A DNA stretch of 64,000 bases from Photobacterium halotolerans DSM 18316 (GTDB lineage Bacteria; Pseudomonadota; Gammaproteobacteria; Enterobacterales; Vibrionaceae), in NCBI RefSeq assembly GCF_000425165.1, contig NZ_KE384323.1, forward strand, positions 133,984-197,983, in the 5' to 3' direction. Both the position numbers and the translations under genes were made by a program. The notes beneath the pieces are model-generated. The model searched no databases and had not been told where the DNA came from. It was given only the letters and a program-made list of their open reading frames with translations. Below are positions 8,819-19,472 of this stretch, in pieces; within the stretch, counting starts at the first letter, position 1; every line of letters starts with the position of its first letter.

Positions 8819-9198
8819 CGTTGGTCTCCTACTGGATTTCCTGTTGCAATGCCAATGTAAGGCGTCAGGATATGAATGCAGGCATAGTAACGGTATCTAT
8901 AACGACTAATCAATTGGGGCGCGTAGTCTCTTAAGTCAAATTTGCCAGCAGTTTGGCGGAAAATTGTGCTCAAATGCACTATATGACATCAATCACAACA
9001 TTGAACTTCTCTTTCGGATTTGAGTTTTGATACATTAAGGATAATACCTTCATGAGATAGGCTGTTTAGTTGAACAAAAAATCTCAGGTGTGACTCGCTA
9101 AGTTGGTCTGCGTCTGAACAGCAATCGTATTCAGACTGAATGGATTCACTGCTTCAGGCCGTCTTTGTCAGGTAAACAAGTTATTCAGAGTATTCATA
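8819..9198. other. Divergent cysZ-zipA intergenic region
   Basis: The 380 bases must carry promoters for both divergent genes. I see no gene, no tRNA and no strong inverted repeat. A TTGATA-like hexamer near 9029 is wrongly spaced from the nearby TAATAC, so I do not call a promoter. Confidence 0.5.
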
Positions 9199-10299
9199 AT
9201 GCAGGAATTGCGTCTGGTTCTAATTATTGTGGGAGTGCTGGCTATTTCAGCGCTTCTGTTGCACGGATTGTGGTCAAGCCGGAAGGACAAACCCGCCAAG
9301 TTCGGTGAGAAGCCTATAGGCCGACTGGCAGAGGGTAAGGAAAAAGATAAAGATAATGAAGGCTTTGATCAGGACGGCATAGGCTCTGTCAGGGTTGTTG
9401 CCGGTAGCCCGGTTCCTGAAGGCGCGGTAAAGCGGGCAGAGCGAAGAGAGCCAGAGCTGCATTTCGGTGATGAACTGGAGATTGATCCCTTGTTCAGCGC
9501 GTCCACCGCACCCGCTGATCCTGCTGTTCAGGAACGTCAACCGCTCTCAACTATGTCTGTGATTGACCGGGAACCTCAACCCTTAACTCAAGTTGCACAG
9601 CCAGAGGAAACTGTTCAGGAATCGCCTCAAGCCTTGGTACAGGAACCGGTAACGGCGAGAGCTCAGGAACCAGAGCCGGAATCCGTCTGGCAGTCAGTGC
9701 AGGAAACGACTGACGAACATACACAAGCTCCGGAGCCAGCATCGTCCTTCACGGTGTCGGGTGAGGTTTCAGGGTCAGGTTCTGCACCGGAACACACGCC
9801 AATTACCGCAACTCAAGGTGAAGAGATTTCACAACAGTCAGACGCAGACATAGCCGTAGCGCAAAAGGTGCAGGTTGAAGAGCAGCCGCCTGAGCCTGAT
9901 TTTCTGGTCCTGAATGTTCATGCCCGCGGTGGTGAAATGCTGATGGGTGTGAAATTGTTCCAGTGCCTGGAACGCCATCATCTGATTTATGGCGAAAATT
10001 CGGTCTATCATCGTCATGTTGATCTTGCAGGCACTGAGCCTGTGCTCTTTACTGTCGCGAACATGGTCAGTCCAGGGTACTTCCCGCAAGATCAATTGGA
10101 TGAATTTGCTACACCTGGCATTGCTTTTTATCTGATGCTGCCTTGCCACGGCCGTGCTGATGACAATTTTAATCTGATGCTGCAAACCGTACAACGCATT
10201 GCCGATGAGATGGGCGCTGATATTTTGGATCACGAGCGTAACCTGATTACGCCGCAGCGCTTGAAAGGTTACCGGGAAAAAGCGAAAAAATACCTGTAA
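9199..10299 (+). CDS. zipA: Cell division protein ZipA
   Basis: ZipA is an essential division protein that tethers FtsZ to the inner membrane. Residues 4-24 form the N-terminal membrane anchor, followed by a basic stretch, a long Pro/Gln/Glu-rich linker (about residues 30-225, with many QEP and PEP repeats), and a folded C-terminal FtsZ-binding domain (about 230-366, beginning PDFLVLNVHARGGEMLMGVK). The 366 residues are long compared with E. coli (328), the difference lying in the linker. It is divergent to cysZ and precedes ligA, the conserved order. Confidence 0.95.
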   Translation: MQELRLVLIIVGVLAISALLLHGLWSSRKDKPAKFGEKPIGRLAEGKEKDKDNEGFDQDGIGSVRVVAGSPVPEGAVKRAERREPELHFGDELEIDPLFSASTAPADPAVQERQPLSTMSVIDREPQPLTQVAQPEETVQESPQALVQEPVTARAQEPEPESVWQSVQETTDEHTQAPEPASSFTVSGEVSGSGSAPEHTPITATQGEEISQQSDADIAVAQKVQVEEQPPEPDFLVLNVHARGGEMLMGVKLFQCLERHHLIYGENSVYHRHVDLAGTEPVLFTVANMVSPGYFPQDQLDEFATPGIAFYLMLPCHGRADDNFNLMLQTVQRIADEMGADILDHERNLITPQRLKGYREKAKKYL

Positions 10300-10331
10300 C
10301 AGGCGTGAGTACTGCCCAGAATGTATCAATA

Positions 10332-10361
10332 ACAGGGCCCCGGTTAGGGGCCCTGTGTTTT
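10332..10361 (+). terminator. zipA terminator
   Basis: A perfect 10-bp stem ACAGGGCCCC / GGGGCCCTGT with loop GGTTA is followed by GTTTTAG, 33 bases after zipA. Confidence 0.85.
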
Positions 10362-10476
10362 AGTGCTCAGAAACGGCAATATGACTAAGAAAGGTGAGTG
10401 ATGGCCCATTGTCTCGGCGGCTAGCGTCACAGACAATGCCATCCTGATACCCGCTAGTGATAGCGATAAGAATTGA

Positions 10477-12504
<2,028 letters not shown>

Positions 12505-12532
12505 TTGTTTATTTCAGTTGTGAAAATAGATG

Positions 12533-12562
12533 AAAGCCTGTCGGAGTCAGACAGGCTTTTTT
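12533..12562 (+). terminator. ligA terminator
   Basis: AAAGCCTGTC and GACAGGCTTT form a 10-bp stem ending in a T run, 28 bases after the ligA stop. Confidence 0.9.
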
Positions 12563-13072
12563 ATTTACTGATTGGGAGAGTGACTTTTTTCGAATCATGT
12601 TTTTTGTGAACAACTGAAAGGCGTTTTAATAGCTGCTTCAGAATAAATTCATAAAAAAATAATAAAAATGGCATAAGAAGTAAGATCTTACATTTATATG
12701 AAACGATGGGTGCAACATGCAAAAAACCACTACCAAGCTCTCATTAATGAGATGGTTGTTTTTATAAATTATTGTTATTTATGGTTTTGTTTTTGATTTT
12801 TTTGATGTTATTGCAGTTTCATGACTAGGATCACTGTTACTGGATAAATTTGCGCTGAATCATATTTTTTTAACGTCAAATTAACTTCTGATTGATGTTT
12901 TGCGCTGCGAAAGTAGTCTTAGCTGTGAACTTATAAAGTTCTCAACCAAACAAAAATATGGAAATGCAAACTCACTATAAGTTTGACTGACATATTGGGG
13001 AGAATCACCTGACGTCAACGGCGGCCAACCATTTTGACGCAGGTATACAGCTAGTTTTTTAGGAGTTTTTCC
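12563..13072 (+). other. Long AT-rich region upstream of the porin
   Basis: About 510 bases without a convincing gene. It contains two perfect palindromes, GTAAGATCTTAC (12680-12691) and TCTCATTAATGAGA (12739-12752). The second is flanked by AACCA/TGGTT arms and a T-rich stretch, so it could be the end of a small transcript. The rest is strongly AT-rich, which is usual upstream of osmotically or ToxR-regulated vibrio porins. A ribosome site (AGGAG) precedes the porin start. Confidence 0.5.
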
Positions 13073-14203
13073 ATGGAAAATGTGTTCAAGCGTTCGGTAT
13101 TAGGAATTGCGGTTGCAGCAGCTGCAACTATGGCTGCATCAGCACAAGCAGCACCAGCAACAGACTCTGTTGATCTTTACGGTCAGGTTGCTGTCTCTGT
13201 CTGGCAATTTGGCGAAGATAAAATCGGTGGTGGCGATGCACCACTGAAAGTTGAAAACGAATCCCGTTTCGGTCTGCGTGGCTCAAAAGATCTGGCCCGC
13301 GGTCCTAACCTGATCTGGCAGCTGGAAGGCGGTGATGTCGGTGATAACGGCGGTAACTCCGGTCTGGGTGTGCGTGATACTTTCGTGGGTGTGAGCTTTG
13401 ATGACGGCGGTAAAGTTCGTCTGGGCCGTATGCTGACCCCTCTGTATGAGATGATTGACTGGCCGTACTCAGGTCAGCGTGCCGGTGCTATCTTTGACTG
13501 GGGCGGTGATGTACTGGGTGGCGCTCGTTACGATCGTCAATCTAACATGGTGCGTTATGACTCAGGTAACTACAGCGGCTTCACTTTCAATCTGGCTGCT
13601 GGCCGTGGTGCCGAGTCTGATAAAGAGTCCAACTTCTACGGTGTCGGTGCGCATTACTCAACAGGTATGATTACGCTGCACGCTGGTTATGAGCTGGGTC
13701 AGGATCGTAACGTTAGTGCTCTGAGCGATTTCTACAGCACTCTCCTTGCGCAGCAACCTGGTAACCCAGCAACTTTTACCGATATTGAAGGCTCTCTGAA
13801 GTCTGACACAGATGCATACCTTGTTGGTTTCGAACTGAATCTGGGTGATTTCGGTCTGTATGGTGCATTCAAATCTGAAGCAGCTGATTACAATGATGGC
13901 ACAATCACTGTTGACGGTACTACTGTTAACGTAGCTGGTAACGACATGGATCAGGACAGCTATTCAATTGGTGCTGTTTACAGTGGTGTTGCAAACTGGC
14001 AGTTTAAGGCGAACTATGCCGCTAACCTGGCCGCAGACGTGAACGGAAATGAGCTGAGTGGTAGTGAAGACTATATTGTATCTGCTCAGGCGCTGTACTT
14101 CCTGGATGATTCAGCCATCACCTATGTTCGTCCTTACATGATCTCGAAAAACGACTCAGACGCTGAGTTTGGTTGGGGGTGGGGAGTAGAATACTACTTC
14201 TAA
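13073..14203 (+). CDS. Outer-membrane porin (OmpC/OmpU-type general porin)
   Basis: This is a trimeric beta-barrel general-diffusion porin. The 376-residue precursor has a signal peptide of about 26 residues ending SAQA, and a mature start rich in porin motifs (VDLYGQVAVSVWQF, ESRFGLRGSKDL, GGKVRLGRMLTPLYEM). It ends in the C-terminal phenylalanine (EYYF) used for barrel assembly. Alternating beta strands run throughout. Codons look highly expressed. A long AT-rich leader region suggests heavy regulation. I cannot say which named vibrio porin (OmpU, OmpH/OmpL-like) is the orthologue. Confidence 0.93.
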   Translation: MENVFKRSVLGIAVAAAATMAASAQAAPATDSVDLYGQVAVSVWQFGEDKIGGGDAPLKVENESRFGLRGSKDLARGPNLIWQLEGGDVGDNGGNSGLGVRDTFVGVSFDDGGKVRLGRMLTPLYEMIDWPYSGQRAGAIFDWGGDVLGGARYDRQSNMVRYDSGNYSGFTFNLAAGRGAESDKESNFYGVGAHYSTGMITLHAGYELGQDRNVSALSDFYSTLLAQQPGNPATFTDIEGSLKSDTDAYLVGFELNLGDFGLYGAFKSEAADYNDGTITVDGTTVNVAGNDMDQDSYSIGAVYSGVANWQFKANYAANLAADVNGNELSGSEDYIVSAQALYFLDDSAITYVRPYMISKNDSDAEFGWGWGVEYYF

Positions 14204-14236
14204 TTGCTCAACTGCTACTGCCTTATTTCATTTTGG

Positions 14237-14260
14237 CCGGCCTTGAAGGCCGGTCCTTTT
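14237..14260 (+). terminator. Porin terminator
   Basis: CCGGCCT-TGA-AGGCCGG is followed by TCCTTTT, 33 bases after the porin stop. Confidence 0.85.
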
Positions 14261-14301
14261 GCTTAGCTTGGTTGAGCAATCATTGTTTGATAAGCCGTCT
14301 G

Positions 14302-14330
14302 AAGGCAAGCAATGTTAAGGCAGGCAATGT
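14302..14330. repeat. Tandem 14-bp direct repeat
   Basis: AAGGCAAGCAATGT (14302-14315) is repeated as AAGGCAGGCAATGT (14317-14330) with one mismatch and one spacer base. It sits between two intrinsic terminators. Confidence 0.7.
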
Positions 14331-14350
14331 CAGCGTTGGACTGGGATTTC

Positions 14351-14377
14351 AAAAGCACCTTTTAAGGTGCTTTTTTT
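14351..14377 (+). terminator. Second terminator downstream of the porin
   Basis: AAAAGCACCTT and AAGGTGCTTTT form a stem followed by seven or more T residues. It is about 90 bases beyond the porin terminator, so it is either a back-up or the end of a separate small transcript. It also has a short T tract on the other strand. Confidence 0.8.
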
Positions 14378-14385
14378 ATGGCTAA

Positions 14386-14412
14386 CACAAAACCACCGCC
14401 GATGGCGGTGGT
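14386..14412 (-). terminator. Terminator of the DUF2057 gene
   Basis: On the minus strand ACCACCGCC-ATC-GGCGGTGGT is followed by TTTGTGTT, about 30 bases past the stop at 14443. Confidence 0.75.
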
Positions 14413-14442
14413 AATTGTTTTTTCTGTTTCAGCCAGTCAGGC

Positions 14443-15081
14443 TTATTTATCCATGTTGCTGATTGCCCAGCTCAGAAAGGCTTTTCTGCTCTCCGGGCTG
14501 GCTTGTTCAAACCAGTATTTCAGCATGTTATCGGCATCGGGATGACTTGGCATTTGCGCGGTATTTGTTGTTACTGGCTTAGATTGTGGCGCATTGTGTA
14601 ACGAAGCAACACCCTGGGTTTGGTTGTATTCTTTGGTCAATGTGACGTAATTCGGTGAGATATCAAACCCAACGGCCAGCGTATCAGACTTAACATTGAT
14701 AGCTTTACCCTTATCCAGTATGTCGAAGCTTGGTGATTTGTCGTATTGCTGGCCTTGTGCCAGGGTATCAATGCGTGGGACTTCAAGCTCCAGTTTGGTA
14801 TCACTGGCTTCAAAAAGTGCAACAATAGGGACTGAGTCGTATTTTGTCTTCAGACTGCCCGATTCCATGACAATTTTGCCAATGCGAAAAACGACCTGGT
14901 TTTGTCCGTCAGGCAACTCCAAAACCGGCTGATGGTTAAAGCCAAGTGAGGAATACCCCGCGTCCTGGCCATTGACAACCAGAAGATGGACACCTTTCGG
15001 CAGTGCTAGATTTACCTGCGCCATTGACGGGGAAGCTAAAGCCAACAGCGCAGATGACAGGAGTAACTTTTTCATTTTCAT
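14443..15081 (-). CDS. DUF2057 family secreted protein
   Basis: The product is 212 residues starting MKMKKLLLSSALLALASPSMA, a signal peptide with cleavage probable after SMA. The mature part resembles the DUF2057 family (E. coli YccT/CsgI type) with the conserved QNQVVFRIG and DTLAVGFD segments. I chose ATG 15081 because AAGGA lies nine bases upstream; ATG 15090 touches the ribosome site. YccT is reported to modulate curli secretion in enterics, but no curli genes lie here. A periplasmic location is likely and the function is unknown. Confidence 0.82.
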   Translation of the reverse strand: MKMKKLLLSSALLALASPSMAQVNLALPKGVHLLVVNGQDAGYSSLGFNHQPVLELPDGQNQVVFRIGKIVMESGSLKTKYDSVPIVALFEASDTKLELEVPRIDTLAQGQQYDKSPSFDILDKGKAINVKSDTLAVGFDISPNYVTLTKEYNQTQGVASLHNAPQSKPVTTNTAQMPSHPDADNMLKYWFEQASPESRKAFLSWAISNMDK

Positions 15082-15332
15082 TGGGTACATTCCTTAAGCG
15101 CTAAGGGAGTTCTGAGTATGGTTTATAAAAATACAGTTTACTGAGGCTGTGAGTGGGGTAAAGCAGTAAAACTGGCAAACTTGTATAATCTGAAGCTGGT
15201 CACTCTCGCAGCGATGAATTACACCAGGTTTTCATCTCTTGCCTGAATAGCAGGTTGAGGATTGGCGTGTCAGTGGTAGAATGCCGCTATTGCTCACTTC
15301 TCGTTTGAATCATTTTGATTGAAGGTCTTTTC

Positions 15333-16757
15333 ATGACGGTTAAAACTCGTTTTGCTCCAAGTCCAACAGGCTTCCTCCATGTCGGTGGTGCCCGTACGGC
15401 ACTGTATTCCTGGCTATACGCTAAACACACGGGTGGTGAATTTGTACTTCGTATTGAAGATACCGATATCGAGCGTTCCACTCAGGAAGCTATTGACGCG
15501 ATCATGGAAGGTATGGAGTGGCTGGGCCTGAACTGGGATGAAGGTCCATACTATCAAACCAAGCGTTTTGACCGTTATAACCAGCTGGTTGATCAACTGC
15601 TGGCGGAAGATAAAGCGTATAAGTGCTATTGCTCAAAAGAGCTGCTGGATGAAATTCGTGAAGAGCAAATGGCTGCTGGCCTCAAGCCCCGTTACGATGC
15701 TAATCATCCTCGCATTATTGCAGCCAATGCGGCGGCAACTGCAGACTCTCCGTTTGTGATCCGTTTCCGCAATCCGAAAGAAGGCAGCGTTGTCTTTGAT
15801 GATCATATCCGTGGTCGTATTGAAATCAGCAACAGTGAAATGGATGATCTGATTATCCGTCGTACTGACGGCAGCCCGACGTATAACTTCTGTGTTGTGG
15901 TTGATGATTGGGATATGGCAATCACGCACGTGGTGCGTGGCGAAGACCATATCAACAATACGCCTCGTCAGATCAACATCTACAAAGCGTTAGGTGCGCC
16001 GGTACCTGAGTTCGCACATTGTGCAATGATCCTGGGTGATGACGGTGCCAAACTGTCTAAGCGTCATGGTGCGGTAAGCGTGATGCAATACCGTGATGAC
16101 GGTTACCTGCCTGAAGCGCTGCTGAACTACCTGGTGCGACTGGGATGGTCACACGGCGATCAGGAAATTTTCTCTCAGGAAGAAATGATTGAGTTCTTCA
16201 GCCTGGATGACATCAGCAAGTCAGCATCTGCATTCAACACAGACAAACTGCGCTGGCTGAACAACCATTACATCAAAACCTGCGAACCTGAATATGTGGC
16301 TAAGCATCTGCAATGGCACCTGGACAATCAGGGTATTGCAACCAGCAATGGCCCGGCTGTCACAGATGTGATTCAGTTGCTGGCTGAGCGTTGCGATACC
16401 CTGGTTGAGCTGGCTGCCCAGTCTCGCTACTTCTATCAGGACTTCTCCGCCTTTGATGAAGCCGCGGCGAAAAAGCACTTACGCCCGGTGGCGAAAGAAG
16501 CACTGGAATTGGCAAAAGCCAAAGTGGAAGCACTGGATAGCTGGAATACTGACGCATTACATCAGATGATTCAGCAAACTTGTGAGGAGCTGGATCTGGG
16601 GATGGGCAAAGTCGGCATGCCGCTGCGTGTCGCGGTAACGGGTCAGGGGCAATCACCCTCGGTGGATGCTGTAATGCATCTGATCGGTAAAAAGCGCGTT
16701 GTTGCACGTATTCAAATGGCTCTTGACTTCATTGCCCAGCGCGAAGCGAATGCGTAA
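15333..16757 (+). CDS. gltX: Glutamyl-tRNA synthetase
   Basis: GltX charges tRNA-Glu. The 474-residue class I enzyme has the HIGH-type motif in [14 protein letters not shown] (residues 10-22) and the KMSKS-type motif KLSKR at 240-244. The start ATG 15333 lies eight bases after GAAGG. Of the E. coli zinc-site cysteines, those at 98 and 100 are present, but the later ligands are not evident (RYDANHP), so the zinc site may be absent. It is monocistronic with a terminator. Confidence 0.97.
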   Translation: MTVKTRFAPSPTGFLHVGGARTALYSWLYAKHTGGEFVLRIEDTDIERSTQEAIDAIMEGMEWLGLNWDEGPYYQTKRFDRYNQLVDQLLAEDKAYKCYCSKELLDEIREEQMAAGLKPRYDANHPRIIAANAAATADSPFVIRFRNPKEGSVVFDDHIRGRIEISNSEMDDLIIRRTDGSPTYNFCVVVDDWDMAITHVVRGEDHINNTPRQINIYKALGAPVPEFAHCAMILGDDGAKLSKRHGAVSVMQYRDDGYLPEALLNYLVRLGWSHGDQEIFSQEEMIEFFSLDDISKSASAFNTDKLRWLNNHYIKTCEPEYVAKHLQWHLDNQGIATSNGPAVTDVIQLLAERCDTLVELAAQSRYFYQDFSAFDEAAAKKHLRPVAKEALELAKAKVEALDSWNTDALHQMIQQTCEELDLGMGKVGMPLRVAVTGQGQSPSVDAVMHLIGKKRVVARIQMALDFIAQREANA

Positions 16758-16803
16758 CTGTCACTGCCATTGAGTGACTGAGTGCTGAACAATCCTGAAA
16801 ATG

Positions 16804-16836
16804 AAAAGCGGAGGTCTGTGCCTCCGCTTTTTCTTT
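16804..16836 (+). terminator. gltX terminator
   Basis: AAAAGCGGAGG and CCTCCGCTTTT form an 11-bp stem with a six-base loop and a T tract, 47 bases after gltX. It lies between convergent genes and may also serve the minus-strand peptide gene. Confidence 0.9.
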
Positions 16837-16846
16837 GGGTGGAGCG

Positions 16847-17020
16847 CTATTTGTTTTGTCTTTCAAATGTATCCACGCAAACCCAAAAGTTTTGTGCGCC
16901 AGCGCAATATTGCATGGCATCTTGTGGGATTTGAGTTGGTGTTCCGGACAATGTATAAGCCAGCGCATTAAAGCTGAATGCCATCAGTGCGGCTGTTACG
17001 AACATTGCGAACTTTTTCAT
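16847..17020 (-). CDS. Hypothetical small secreted protein
   Basis: A 57-residue peptide starts at ATG 17020 after AGGAGAGAG. Residues 1-20 or so form a clear signal peptide (KKFAMFVTAALMAFSFNALA). The mature part of about 37 residues has two cysteines (QYCAG, WVCVD) eight residues apart, which could form a disulfide, and a charged C-terminus (FERQNK). I do not recognise it. It is a single gene between gltX and the tRNA. Confidence 0.7.
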   Translation of the reverse strand: MKKFAMFVTAALMAFSFNALAYTLSGTPTQIPQDAMQYCAGAQNFWVCVDTFERQNK

Positions 17021-17299
17021 AGCTCTCTCCTTTTGTGGCGGCACAAAGTGATAGGTGAAAAGAGAATGTTATGGTCTGATTCTCTGGTTTTCTTTTATCA
17101 CTTGGTCTTTATCACTATTAGACTAGAACAAGATCATATTTTTCAATTATTAAAAAGACTCAGAATCTTGTCATGTAAATAGACTGACAGAGCGGTGAAT
17201 AATTTCACTTTGAACAGAGCAAAGCTGTACCTTGTCTCAGCAATGAGACAGGATGGAGGCAAAGAAAATAGCCGAAGCGTGTCAATCCGAGGGGGGGGA

Positions 17300-17376
17300 T
17301 GGCGCTCCCTGCAGGAGTCGAACCTGCGGCCTTCCCCTTAGGAGGGGGACGCTCTATCCTGCTGAGCTAAGGGAGC
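17300..17376 (-). tRNA. tRNA-Arg (anticodon CCT)
   Basis: On the minus strand the 77 nt fold as a complete tRNA: acceptor stem GCTCCCT/AGGGAGC, D arm GCTC...GAGC, anticodon stem TCCCC/GGGGA with loop CTCCTAA (anticodon CCT at 17340-17342), T arm GCAGG-TTCGACT-CCTGC, discriminator G and an encoded CCA. It reads AGG arginine codons. An eight-G run follows directly in plus-strand terms at 17291-17298. Confidence 0.97.
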
Positions 17377-17398
17377 CTTTCTGAAAAGCAGAAAGGCC

Positions 17399-17404
17399 AT
17401 TATA
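17399..17404 (-). promoter_or_regulatory. tRNA-Arg promoter -10 element
   Basis: A perfect TATAAT on the minus strand lies 22 bases upstream of the tRNA. The -35 region (TTAATA at about 16 bases spacing) is weak. A CTTTCTG/CAGAAAG hairpin (17377-17395) lies between promoter and tRNA. Confidence 0.55.
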
Positions 17405-17430
17405 CCCAAAAGTGAAGGATTATTAAGTCA

Positions 17431-18573
17431 TTAGTATCTGCGAGCCGGTTGCTTGGTCAGTAAATCACCAGGTTGGATACTGGCTGCCAAATCGCTTTGT
17501 TGCACACTGCCTTCCGCAGAAGTTTCATAGACGCGGTCAACAACCAGAGTCATGTCAGTTTCAACCATTCGGTTACGGGAAATACCGTACTGATCAATGA
17601 AACCGGCGGTATGCCAAAGTTTTAACTCGTCGCCCTGTTTCACACCATGGACTCTGCCAACATTGATCTGTACCTGATTGCCGTGTGCATTAACGACTTC
17701 AGGCAGACTGGATCTGCAGGCCAGAGACGATTCCATATCCAGCATGATATTTCGGCTTAAACGTTGCAGCGCGGCCCCATAAGGGGATACCCAGAAGCGG
17801 GCGCTTTGAGTATCTACCTGGCTGATACGGGAAAACGGCCATTCTGCCACTTCCCGGTATTTCCGCTGCGACAGTATTTCCCCTGTTTTGCCGTTGATCA
17901 CCATAGTTTCTACGGAAAACTGCCTGTTAATTTTGTCATTGGATAACAGATTCTGATCAAGCGTGGAGGTGAGATCCGTAATCTGTCCGCTGATAATGTA
18001 TTGCGCATCATAATCTTCCGCCAGCATCATCATAGCGTCGGGATTGCCTGGCTGGAGAGGGATCTCACTGGTGCCTGTCACGACGAAGCTTTGCGATTGC
18101 TTGCCAATCTGCCGCTTAAGTAACTGAGTGAAATCTTTGCCGATTTGGTAAATACCTCCCAGCGCCGCTTGCTGGGGCACGCTGAGTGAGAAATCACTGA
18201 TCAGCAGCCCTTTCTTGTACTGGATGTTGTGGCAACTTTTTGCCGAGGGGTAAATATCGACCCTGGCAGTGACATAATAATTGCCGTTTTTGGCAAACGC
18301 CTTGCTGATTTGCACATGGCGGACTTCAGTGCCATTAAACTGGTAATCCTGCCTGTCTTCCTGAAAGTAAGGCTTCATTTGCGCAAAGCTGGAAAAATCA
18401 GCCCCTGAATAGTACATGGCGCGGTAGACAGCGTCTTCAATCGCATTGGTTCGGGCCGATGTTTTACTTTCCAGCAAGATAGCCTGGCCTGTCACTTCAA
18501 ACCAGGCGGCCTGGAGCGGTAAAGCAGTGAGCATTCCCAGACCCAGAAGGGCTTTCCTGAGCGTCTTTTTCAT
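17431..18573 (-). CDS. flgT: Flagellar H-ring protein FlgT
   Basis: FlgT is a periplasmic protein that builds the H ring around the vibrio polar basal body and supports the stator-anchoring ring. The 380-residue precursor starts MKKTLRKALLGLGML and has a signal peptide of about 22 residues. The mature start AWFEVTGQAILLESKTSARTNAIEDAVYRAM and the C-terminal SH3-like segment (VQINVGRVHGVKQGDELKLW) are family features. It is divergent from flgO-flgP, the standard vibrio arrangement. Its own promoter is not clear; TTGACA occurs in the gap without a good -10. Confidence 0.93.
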   Translation of the reverse strand: MKKTLRKALLGLGMLTALPLQAAWFEVTGQAILLESKTSARTNAIEDAVYRAMYYSGADFSSFAQMKPYFQEDRQDYQFNGTEVRHVQISKAFAKNGNYYVTARVDIYPSAKSCHNIQYKKGLLISDFSLSVPQQAALGGIYQIGKDFTQLLKRQIGKQSQSFVVTGTSEIPLQPGNPDAMMMLAEDYDAQYIISGQITDLTSTLDQNLLSNDKINRQFSVETMVINGKTGEILSQRKYREVAEWPFSRISQVDTQSARFWVSPYGAALQRLSRNIMLDMESSLACRSSLPEVVNAHGNQVQINVGRVHGVKQGDELKLWHTAGFIDQYGISRNRMVETDMTLVVDRVYETSAEGSVQQSDLAASIQPGDLLTKQPARRY

Positions 18574-18765
18574 AGGTTTTCCAATCTCGGGAGCGATTTC
18601 GGTACGATAATTGCTAAGTTTTGTGTGTCGTTCAGGTTGAATCACCATGGATTCATGCTGATTAGCCTATCAGCTTTTTGCTGTGTCAACATCCTGAGTC
18701 GCTAGCTGATGTATGCAAAGAGTGTTCCCAAAATGACAAATTGGGAGCGAGGCAATGAAAAGTCG

Positions 18766-18792
18766 TAAAGTTTTCGAGATAACGGACGATAA
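18766..18792 (+). promoter_or_regulatory. Sigma-28 (FliA) promoter candidate for flgO-flgP
   Basis: TAAA and GACGATAA are separated by exactly 15 bases. This differs from the consensus TAAA-N15-GCCGATAA at one position. The predicted start is about 30 bases upstream of flgO. Confidence 0.6.
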
Positions 18793-18828
18793 AAGGCCAT
18801 TGTCTCGTTTCTTCCGGAGCAGGGTAGA

Positions 18829-19464
18829 ATGAAAAAATGGACCATCTTGCTGTTGTCGCTGCTGACAGCATCATGTGCATACTCACCAATTTATAATGGT
18901 AAAGAGAGCTATACCGGCAGTAATTTTCTGCTGGCGGAAACGCCTCGCCACACCATGGACTTTTTTATCGAAGGTCTGACCAAGCAGTTGGTCGATTCGA
19001 ATCAGTACCTGACAGCGAAAACACCGCTGGCCGTGACTTCATTTGTTGATATGCAGCAAATGAATGAAACAAACTGGCTGGGTAATGCTGTTTCTGAAGG
19101 CTTCATGTATCACATGCAGCAATTGGGATACACTGTGGTGGATTACAAGGCCACCGGCGCGATACGCGTGACAGCAGAAGGGGATTTTTCCCTGAGCCGT
19201 AACTGGAAGGAACTGGCTGCTGAACAACCGGTGGACTATGTACTGACCGGGACCATGCTGCGTCAGGGGGGCGGGGTGTTGATCAATGCGCGGGTGATCG
19301 GAATGCGTTCCCGCGTTGTTATCGCCACTGCTCAGGGGTTCCTGCCGGAAGACCGGATCGGACGCGATTTGGATACGCTCAATAAAATGCGTCTGGAAAA
19401 CGGTGTCCTGATTCGTTCAGAAGCAACAAAATTTGAGAACAATTCAATTATTTTAAAACCTTAG
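18829..19464 (+). CDS. flgO: Flagellar outer-membrane lipoprotein FlgO
   Basis: FlgO is an outer-membrane lipoprotein that with FlgP stabilises the sheathed polar flagellum and the H ring in vibrios. The 211-residue protein has a lipoprotein signal (MKKWTILLLSLLTASC, lipidated Cys16). The body has the FlgO family pattern (FIEGLTKQLV, VTSFVDMQQMNETNWLGNAV, PVDYVLTGTMLRQGGGVLIN). flgP follows by eight bases. A sigma-28-like promoter lies upstream. Confidence 0.92.
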   Translation: MKKWTILLLSLLTASCAYSPIYNGKESYTGSNFLLAETPRHTMDFFIEGLTKQLVDSNQYLTAKTPLAVTSFVDMQQMNETNWLGNAVSEGFMYHMQQLGYTVVDYKATGAIRVTAEGDFSLSRNWKELAAEQPVDYVLTGTMLRQGGGVLINARVIGMRSRVVIATAQGFLPEDRIGRDLDTLNKMRLENGVLIRSEATKFENNSIILKP

Positions 19465-19472
19465 GAGTCACT

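Noticed and set aside
17291-17298. Run of eight G residues beside tRNA-Arg as a phase-variable tract
   Set aside because: It lies in no reading frame and in no recognisable promoter. It may be slippage-prone, but there is nothing to switch.
17300-17376. tRNA-Arg as an integration site for a mobile element
   Set aside because: No integrase, no partial copy of the tRNA 3' end seen nearby, and ordinary genes on both sides.
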